Source of the DNA: Candidatus Zixiibacteriota bacterium
GTDB taxonomy: Bacteria > SM23-81
Reading direction: 5' to 3'
Length of the DNA stretch: 5,757 nt
Assembly (NCBI GenBank): GCA_030628225.1
Contig: DAOVRJ010000165.1
Coordinates: forward strand, 1-5,757
Shown: positions 1 to 4,421 of the stretch, one piece after another
Layout of the letters: each line of letters opens with the position of its first letter
How positions within the stretch are numbered: position 1 is the stretch's first letter
Made by a program: the position numbers and the translations under genes
The notes under the pieces: model-generated
The model's input: the letters and a program-made list of their open reading frames with translations, nothing else
Databases searched by the model: none
What the model was told of the DNA's origin: nothing

Positions 1-3
1 AAA

Positions 4-31
4 GTGCAAATTTTAAATTGAAAAATGAAGT
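4..31 (+). repeat. Degenerate AT-rich heptamer tract, left arm
   Basis: The bases fall into consecutive 7-bp units GTGCAAA, TTTTAAA, TTGAAAA and a final ATGAAGT, loosely fitting NTGNAAA. The same unit type appears inverted at 85-119 and directly at 4198-4239. Positions 3-24 match the reverse complement of 99-120 at 18 of 22 bases, so the two arms could pair across a loop of about 75 bp. The period is seen directly; that this is part of a dispersed element is inference. Confidence 0.5.
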
Positions 32-84
32 ACGAGATCAATCAAATAGGTTTACAGTTTGTCGATGAGTCTATGCTAAGTCAA

Positions 85-119
85 TTTAATATTTGATATT
101 TACATTTTACAATTTGCAA
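85..119 (-). repeat. Degenerate AT-rich heptamer tract, right arm (inverted)
   Basis: Five consecutive 7-bp units read TTTAATA, TTTGATA, TTTACAT, TTTACAA and TTTGCAA on the + strand, which is the NTGNAAA-like unit on the - strand. It is the inverted partner of the tract at 4-31. No start codon or reading frame of interest is associated with it. Confidence 0.5.
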
Positions 120-122
120 TTA

Positions 123-139
123 CGGCACCGCAGGTGCCG
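123..139. repeat. Perfect 7-bp hairpin with 3-base loop
   Basis: CGGCACC, loop GCA, GGTGCCG form a perfect inverted repeat directly after the right heptamer arm. No T-run follows on either strand, so it is not an intrinsic terminator. It could be a REP-like palindrome, part of a structured RNA, or the tail of the repeat element to its left; the sequence alone does not decide. Confidence 0.5.
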
Positions 140-147
140 CTAAAGCT

Positions 148-181
148 AGGGAGCATGGTGGGATGCGACCCAAGGGAGCAT
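148..181 (+). repeat. 9-bp direct repeat, 25 bp apart, in a GC-rich block
   Basis: AGGGAGCAT occurs at 148-156 and again at 173-181. The surrounding bases can fold in competing ways: TGGG/CCCA (159-162 with 169-172), CGACCC/GGGTTG with one G-T pair (166-171 with 184-189), and AAGGG/CCCTT (172-176 with 200-204). I recognise no known riboswitch or small-RNA family. It could be a paired operator site or a structured leader, but the gene promoter I favour lies downstream, which argues against a leader of the rhomboid mRNA. Confidence 0.35.
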
Positions 182-352
182 CGGGTTGGGTGGACTTCCC
201 CCTTAAACCGAACTATCCTTTAATCTAATAAAAAAAACAAAACTCAAACGACTTTGTCAAGGCTTTATTTGCGGTATCGGGCCATCCGATCAACCTGAAG
301 AGTTATGAAATGGGGTAAAAGGAAATCCTGGTGGATCGAGCCAAATTTTCCC

Positions 353-381
353 TTGACAACATCGCCGCATAGAGGTAATTT
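353..381 (+). promoter_or_regulatory. Sigma70-like promoter for the rhomboid gene
   Basis: A consensus -35 box TTGACA (353-358) is followed after exactly 17 bp by TAATTT (376-381), which keeps the three most conserved -10 positions (T1, A2, T6). Transcription would begin near 388, giving a leader of about 50 bases before the ATG at 437. The promoter lies downstream of the first in-frame ATG (305), which supports the shorter protein start. Read from sequence only. Confidence 0.55.
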
Positions 382-424
382 GGAGGTGTTAAACGGACTA
401 CATCGCAGAAGGCCAGAAATCATC

Positions 425-428
425 GGAG
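425..428 (+). promoter_or_regulatory. Shine-Dalgarno site deciding the rhomboid start
   Basis: GGAG sits 8 bases before the ATG at 437, ideal spacing. The upstream in-frame ATG at 305 has only a weak purine run in front of it and precedes the promoter. In-frame GTG (386) and TTG (380) starts also exist, with AGAGG at 371-375, but they overlap or closely follow the -10 box and are unlikely to be in the transcript. Confidence 0.6.
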
Positions 429-436
429 CGAACTTC

Positions 437-1237
437 ATGTCTTACCAATACCGGCCCCGTCACGGCTTTGCGGGTACGCTCACCCCTGTGGTCAAATATC
501 TCTTGATCATCAACGTCGTGGTCTATCTGCTGGAGAACCTAACCGGGGGCCGCGCAATGATCTACGCCTTCGGCCTGGTGCCCCGGTTCATCCTGCATCG
601 GCTGGCCCTGTGGCAGTTCGTCACCTACCTGTTCCTGCATGGGAGCCTGGGACACCTTTTCTTCAACATGTTCGCTCTATGGATGTTCGGGTCGGAGATC
701 GAGCGCTACTGGGGAAGCCGGGAGTTTCTCAAATACTACTTCATCACCGGGGTGGGCGCCGGCATCCTCACCTGGCTGACCTCTATGAACTCGATAATCC
801 CCACCATCGGCGCCTCCGGGGCCATCTTCGGCATCCTGGTGGCCTACGCCATGATGTTTCCCAATCGCCCCATCTATCTTTACTTCTTCTTTCCCATGAA
901 GGCCAAGCACCTGGTCATCCTCTTCGGCATCCTCGAGCTGATATCTTCCTGGAGCCACACTTCCGATGGCATCGGCCACTTCGCTCATTTGGGCGGAATG
1001 GTCTTCGGCTACCTGTACCTGAAACGGGAACGTTTCTCCTATCTGCTGAGGGACTTTCTGCAGGGATCAAAATCAAGACGAGAGGCTCAGAAACGGCTGT
1101 GGGAGGAACAGAATCGGGATATGGAGCGGAAGGTGGACGAGATTCTGAGCAAGGTCTCCCGGGAGGGAATGAACAGCCTCACCCCGGAGGAGAAAGAACT
1201 GCTGAAAGGGGCCAGCAAACGGTATAAGCAGCATTGA
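437..1237 (+). CDS. Rhomboid-family intramembrane serine protease
   Basis: Predicted to cleave transmembrane substrates within the bilayer using a Ser-His dyad; the substrate cannot be told. With the start at 437 the protein has 266 residues. Hydrophobic helices begin at about residue 15. The L1/TM2 signature HGSLGHLFFN gives H68, H73 and N77, the counterparts of GlpG H145, H150 and N154. GASG at 125-128 holds the nucleophile S127, and HFAHLGG at 181-187 holds the catalytic H184. All key residues are present, so it should be active rather than an inactive relative. After the last helix (about 195) comes a charged cytosolic tail. Its end, about 228-262 (SREGMNSLTPEEKELL), resembles the small domain Pfam calls DUF6576, common after bacterial rhomboids. 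An in-frame extension to 305 would add 44 residues with no rhomboid character and is rejected because a promoter and ribosome site lie inside it. It has its own promoter and terminator, so it is probably monocistronic. Confidence 0.93.
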   Translation: MSYQYRPRHGFAGTLTPVVKYLLIINVVVYLLENLTGGRAMIYAFGLVPRFILHRLALWQFVTYLFLHGSLGHLFFNMFALWMFGSEIERYWGSREFLKYYFITGVGAGILTWLTSMNSIIPTIGASGAIFGILVAYAMMFPNRPIYLYFFFPMKAKHLVILFGILELISSWSHTSDGIGHFAHLGGMVFGYLYLKRERFSYLLRDFLQGSKSRREAQKRLWEEQNRDMERKVDEILSKVSREGMNSLTPEEKELLKGASKRYKQH

Positions 1238-1248
1238 CAGGAAGCTTT

Positions 1249-4167
1249 TTATTTCGCTTGAGCCGCCGAGGGCGGCTTTTTTTTTACCTCCAGCCAGCGG
1301 CGGATATCCTCCACAAGGGCCTGGGGAGAGTCCAGAGCCCAGGTCCGGGTGGGCAGCGAACGCAGAAAAGTAGATCCGTAGCGGGTGCTCAGCACGCGCC
1401 GGTCCAGTATGAGAACCACACCCCGGTCGTCCCTCCTCCTGATCAGCCGGCCAAACCCCTGTCGAAAACGAATCACCGCCTCGGGCAGCACATACTCGGT
1501 GAACGAGTTGCGCCCCTGCTTCTCCAGCTCCTCCATGTGAGCCTCAACCAAGGGCTCCGTGGGCACCAGAAAGGGAAGCTTCGTCAACACCAGGGAGCGC
1601 AGGCTCTCGCCGGGAATGTCCACCCCCTCCCAGAAACTGTTGGTGCCCATGAGCACCGATTCGTGTTCCTGGCGAAAGCGGTTCAGGATGTTGGTGCGCG
1701 AGCCATCCTTGCCCTGCCCCAGAACCAAAATGCCCTGCTGCCCCAGGCTCTCTTTCAGCTCCCCGTATGCCCTGTCTAACATCTCGTAAGATGTGAACAG
1801 CACCAGGGCCCCACCCCTGCTGGCCAGCAGAGCCTGGTACAGCGTCTCTATGGCCTCCCCTAAAAAGCGAGCGTCTTTGGGCGAGGGCAGATAAGAGGGA
1901 AGACAGACCAGAGCCTGCTCGTCGAAGTCGAAGGGCGAGCCCAGAGACAGGGTCCGCAGCCGCTCCGGCTTCACCAGGTGCAGGCCGATTCTGCTCAAAA
2001 AGTAGTCGAACTGGCCGGCAACGCTGAGCGTGGCCGAGGTGTGAATGGCCGTTCGCAGCCGGTTATAGACCAGGGTACGCATCAGCTGGGCAACATGCAG
2101 CGGAGCGCTGAACAGTCGCGTGTCGAAGCTGTCCTCGCGGGTGGGGGTCTGCACCCAGTAGACGTACTGCTCGTCCTCGGCGCCGACCAGGTGTCCAAGG
2201 GCATCGATGATCTCCTGGCAGTCCCGGGCCCTGGCCGCCAGGTCCTCCCTCTGCTGCTCCTGATCCTTGAGGCTCTCCGGCTCCAGCCCATCCAGCATGC
2301 CCACCAAATCCAGCAGACTGGCCTTCAACCCGATGAGATCTCCGGCAAACTCATCGGCCTGGCTCTTGATCTGCCCGACCAGCTCTCCATCCCGGCGATA
2401 GCGGTATTTCCCGGTATATCCCCCCTCCCGTTCCCCATATAGAGCCAGTACCGCCTCGGTCAAGAACTTGAAAAAGTCCGTTCCCACCTGCCACAGGTCA
2501 TCCCGATCCTGTATCGCCCGATCAATGCGACCCAGAAATGGCTCCCCGGCAGCATCGGAGATGGCGGCATGCTCCACCCGGCGCCGCAGAGTCGGCAGGA
2601 CACCCAGCTCTATTGCCTCCCGCTGATAGATGCGATTGAGCAGAGTGCGCAGCATCCACCAGTTCAGCTCAACTCCCAGATACTGACAGGCCACCTTCTC
2701 CAGACAGTGAGCCTCGTCGAAGATCACATGATCATAGTCGGAGAGCACGGCTCCCTCGGAGGCCAGATCGGAGAAGAACAGAGAGTGGTTGACCACCACC
2801 AGGTGGGCGTGAGCGGCCGCTCGCCGGATGCGCATCACGAAACAGCGACCACTGAATTTGCATCGCGAGCCCAAACAGTAGTTGCGCTCCGCGCAGACCT
2901 TGCTCCACACCCCGGGTTCGGCGAAGAACCCGGTGTTCTCCGCCACATCGCCGGTCTGCGTCTGTTGCGCCCAGACTACCAGAGGGAGCAGCTGCCGGCG
3001 TTCCTGGACGGTCAGGACCTGTCCGGACTGCGAGAGGGCCCAGTTCCATTTGTTCAGGCACAGGTAGTTGGACCGTCCTTTGACCAGAGCGGCGCTGAAA
3101 GACAGCTCCAGAGCATCGTGCAGAAGAGGGATATCCTTGAAAAAAAGCTGCTCCTGTAAATTCTTCGTGTGCGTGGAGATGATCACCCTTTCGCCGTTCT
3201 GCACCGCCCAGTGAACGGCCGGTATCAGATAGGCCAGAGATTTGCCCGTTCCAGTGCCGGCCTCCACGGCTAAAAACTCGCTGCTGTTGAAAGCCCGGGC
3301 CACCGCCTGCACCATCCGGACCTGCTGCGGTCGCTGCTCAAACTGGCCAAGGGCCCGGCCCAGATCGGTCTGCGGTCCCAGGAGGACCTCCATGGCCGAG
3401 GGATCCAGAGGCCAGCGAGCATCCTCCTCCCATTTGCCCGGGGACTCGGCAACAGGCTCGCCGGAGAGGTTGAAAAAATCTCCCGGCAGGTCCTGCCGCT
3501 CACCCCCACCGGGTATCTTGCGGGTCAGGACATCCTTGACCGTTAGCCTCAAGCCCTGGGAGAAGATCGTCTCCAGCCCGGATCCCAAACCGGCTGCCAG
3601 CCGGGACAAAAGACCCAGAGTGGTCAGGTCCAGGGCGACCATCTGCCGGACCAGGGACAGAAAAAGCTCTCCCGTGGCCCGGGCGTCATCCAGGGCCCGG
3701 TGAGCTCTTTTAAGTGAAATTTGATAGAAATCCACCAGCGTGGCAAGTCGATGGTCCCTCAGGCAGGGCAAGAAAATGCAGGAGAGGAACAGGGTGTCGA
3801 AATTGGTGTTGGACAGGGACGGCAGAGCGGCCCGCTTTAGGGCGGCCCCCAGAAAATTCACGTCAAAGGCAGCATTATGGGCCACCAGCGGGTCTTCGCC
3901 TAAAAAATCCAGCACCCGGGGCAGAACCTGGTCGATGACCGGCTGCCCCCCCAGATCCTCCTGGGAAATGCCGGTGAGATCGGTGATAAACCGGGGAAGC
4001 GGAATTTGCGGGTCGACGAGCTGGGACAGCTCATCCACTACCTGGCCTTCCCGAACCCTGACGGCCCCCACCTCGATGATGCGGTCCATCTCTGGGTTCA
4101 GGCCCGTGGTCTCCAGGTCCAGGGCCACGAAGTTGAATAATGGGTCTGATAGGGACATGGTATCCAT
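1249..4167 (-). CDS. dinG: DinG-family ATP-dependent DNA helicase with N-terminal DnaQ-like 3'-5' exonuclease
   Basis: A cytosolic superfamily 2 (XPD/DinG-type) enzyme expected to unwind 5'-tailed DNA, R-loops or blocked forks, joined to a DEDDh exonuclease. Numbering is from the ATG at 4167 (972 residues). Exonuclease, about 8-185: DLETTG gives D17 and E19, HNAAFD gives D102, HRALDD gives H156 and D161, a complete metal site. A Gly/Pro-rich linker follows to about 265. Motor: Q-motif-like FEQRPQQ near 276; Walker A AGTGTGKS 303-310; C370, C431, C436 and C442, where the last three have the C-x4-C-x5-C spacing of the E. coli DinG iron-sulfur cluster; DEAH 484-487; HTSATL 709-714; motif V near 839-853; QGFGRLIR 903-910. 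No motor motif is missing. Bacillus-type DinG has this exonuclease-helicase layout; E. coli DinG lacks the exonuclease. Start: the open frame reaches a TTG at 4203, without a ribosome site. ATG 4167 has AGGA at 9 bases; ATG 4158 is the alternative. The stop lies 11 bp from the rhomboid stop, converging. The symbol reflects family membership, not proven orthology. Confidence 0.95.
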   Translation of the reverse strand: MDTMSLSDPLFNFVALDLETTGLNPEMDRIIEVGAVRVREGQVVDELSQLVDPQIPLPRFITDLTGISQEDLGGQPVIDQVLPRVLDFLGEDPLVAHNAAFDVNFLGAALKRAALPSLSNTNFDTLFLSCIFLPCLRDHRLATLVDFYQISLKRAHRALDDARATGELFLSLVRQMVALDLTTLGLLSRLAAGLGSGLETIFSQGLRLTVKDVLTRKIPGGGERQDLPGDFFNLSGEPVAESPGKWEEDARWPLDPSAMEVLLGPQTDLGRALGQFEQRPQQVRMVQAVARAFNSSEFLAVEAGTGTGKSLAYLIPAVHWAVQNGERVIISTHTKNLQEQLFFKDIPLLHDALELSFSAALVKGRSNYLCLNKWNWALSQSGQVLTVQERRQLLPLVVWAQQTQTGDVAENTGFFAEPGVWSKVCAERNYCLGSRCKFSGRCFVMRIRRAAAHAHLVVVNHSLFFSDLASEGAVLSDYDHVIFDEAHCLEKVACQYLGVELNWWMLRTLLNRIYQREAIELGVLPTLRRRVEHAAISDAAGEPFLGRIDRAIQDRDDLWQVGTDFFKFLTEAVLALYGEREGGYTGKYRYRRDGELVGQIKSQADEFAGDLIGLKASLLDLVGMLDGLEPESLKDQEQQREDLAARARDCQEIIDALGHLVGAEDEQYVYWVQTPTREDSFDTRLFSAPLHVAQLMRTLVYNRLRTAIHTSATLSVAGQFDYFLSRIGLHLVKPERLRTLSLGSPFDFDEQALVCLPSYLPSPKDARFLGEAIETLYQALLASRGGALVLFTSYEMLDRAYGELKESLGQQGILVLGQGKDGSRTNILNRFRQEHESVLMGTNSFWEGVDIPGESLRSLVLTKLPFLVPTEPLVEAHMEELEKQGRNSFTEYVLPEAVIRFRQGFGRLIRRRDDRGVVLILDRRVLSTRYGSTFLRSLPTRTWALDSPQALVEDIRRWLEVKKKPPSAAQAK
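1261..1285 (+). terminator. Rho-independent terminator of the rhomboid gene
   Basis: AGCCGCC (1261-1267), loop GAG, GGCGGCT (1271-1277) form a perfect 7-bp GC-rich stem. A run of nine T (1277-1285), whose first base also closes the stem, follows. It begins 23 bases after the rhomboid stop codon. It lies wholly inside the 3' end of the convergent helicase gene, where the T-run is read as the lysine codons of KKKPPSAAQAK. On the - strand no T-run follows the stem, so it should act only on rhomboid transcripts. Confidence 0.88.
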
Positions 4168-4173
4168 CTGGAA

Positions 4174-4187
4174 GGATCCTGGATCCT
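4174..4187. repeat. Tandem heptamer GGATCCT x2
   Basis: Two perfect copies, 4174-4180 and 4181-4187, just upstream of the helicase start. The sequence contains the palindrome GGATCC, which recurs at 4303-4308 and 4404-4409. The same strand continues into a further tract with a 7-bp period. Confidence 0.7.
4177..4180 (-). promoter_or_regulatory. Shine-Dalgarno site deciding the helicase start
   Basis: On the coding strand AGGA lies 9 bases before the ATG at 4167, but 18 bases before the ATG at 4158 and downstream of the TTG at 4203. It therefore favours 4167. The motif is part of the nearer copy of a tandem AGGATCC heptamer, so the repeat seems to supply the ribosome site. I saw no convincing -35/-10 pair for this gene in the AT-rich spacer. 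Confidence 0.5.
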
Positions 4188-4197
4188 GGTAAAAGAA

Positions 4198-4239
4198 ATG
4201 CAAAGTGAAAAATGAAAAGTGAAAAATGCAAAGTGGGAA
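4198..4239 (+). repeat. AT-rich heptamer tract, six units
   Basis: Consecutive units are ATGCAAA, GTGAAAA, ATGAAAA, GTGAAAA, ATGCAAA and GTGGGAA, fitting RTGNAAA with A and G alternating in the first base. It is the best-preserved member of the unit type also seen at 4-31 and 85-119. It lies upstream of the helicase start and within its leader or promoter zone. Confidence 0.7.
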
Positions 4240-4261
4240 AATATTTTGACTTCAGCTTTTA

Positions 4262-4289
4262 CGAATCTCGAGTCTCGAATCTCGAGTCT
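4262..4289 (+). repeat. Heptamer tract CGARTCT x4 (14-bp unit x2)
   Basis: CGAATCT, CGAGTCT, CGAATCT, CGAGTCT stand in perfect tandem, so the larger unit is a 14-mer repeated twice, with two more bases (CG) before it breaks off. It is flanked by direct copies of GCTTTTA at 4255-4261 and 4292-4298. Confidence 0.8.
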
Positions 4290-4350
4290 CGGCTTTTATC
4301 CAGGATCCGCCTCTCTCACCAACACACAAATCCCTGTGCTGAGCCTAAAC

Positions 4351-4377
4351 AAAAAGCGACATCTCCTCAGACGTCGC
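4351..4377 (-). terminator. Rho-independent terminator of the channel gene
   Basis: Read on the - strand, GCGACGTCT, loop GAGG, AGATGTCGC form a 9-bp stem followed by TTTTTG and three more T. One pair is a G-U wobble on the - strand but an A-C mismatch on the + strand, so the stem is sound only for leftward RNA. It starts about 44 bases after the channel gene's TAG stop and separates that gene from the helicase gene beyond it. Confidence 0.85.
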
Positions 4378-4421
4378 CTCACCCAAACCATGGGATCTGC
4401 CCGGGATCCGTCTAGTGATGC

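Larger units (their letters stand above)
4181..4308. repeat. Inverted repeat bracketing the heptamer tracts
   Basis: GGATCCTGGTAAAAG (4181-4195) is the reverse complement of CTTTTATCCAGGATCC (4293-4308) apart from one extra T in the right arm, so 15 bases pair around an inner 97 bp. The inner part holds the heptamer tracts at 4198-4239 and 4262-4289. This looks like the ends of a small non-coding element, but no flanking target-site duplication is evident and no transposase is present. Confidence 0.5.

Noticed and set aside
123-139. Hairpin read as a terminator of a gene left of the window
   Set aside because: There is no T-run on either strand and no coding sequence leading into it.
1-140. 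CRISPR array or tandem repeat array
   Set aside because: The units are only 7 bp with no spacer sequences between them, and no cas genes are present.
254-280. Possible earlier promoter TTGTCA ... TATCGG upstream of the rhomboid frame
   Set aside because: The spacer is 15 bp and the -10 match is poor; the 353-381 pair is far better.
610-1227. 205-residue + strand frame overlapping the rhomboid gene
   Set aside because: It is a second frame of the rhomboid coding region, rich in His, Pro and Arg, a composition typical of GC-biased shadows.
2569-3159. Long + strand frames antisense to the helicase (also near 1234-1779, 1978-2442, 3242-3703, 3740-4192)
   Set aside because: They are shadows of a gene whose - strand product has every expected motif; their translations show no recognisable domain and they lack good starts.
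4246-4274. TTGACT on the + strand in the spacer as a -35 box
   Set aside because: No acceptable -10 box at normal spacing, and no + strand gene follows.
4212-4415. Small + strand frame starting inside the heptamer tract (MKSEKCKV...), with an overlapping longer one at 4219-4719
   Set aside because: The frames are generated by the repeats, have no ribosome site, and run through the channel gene's terminator and, for the longer one, antisense through the channel gene. No domain character is seen.
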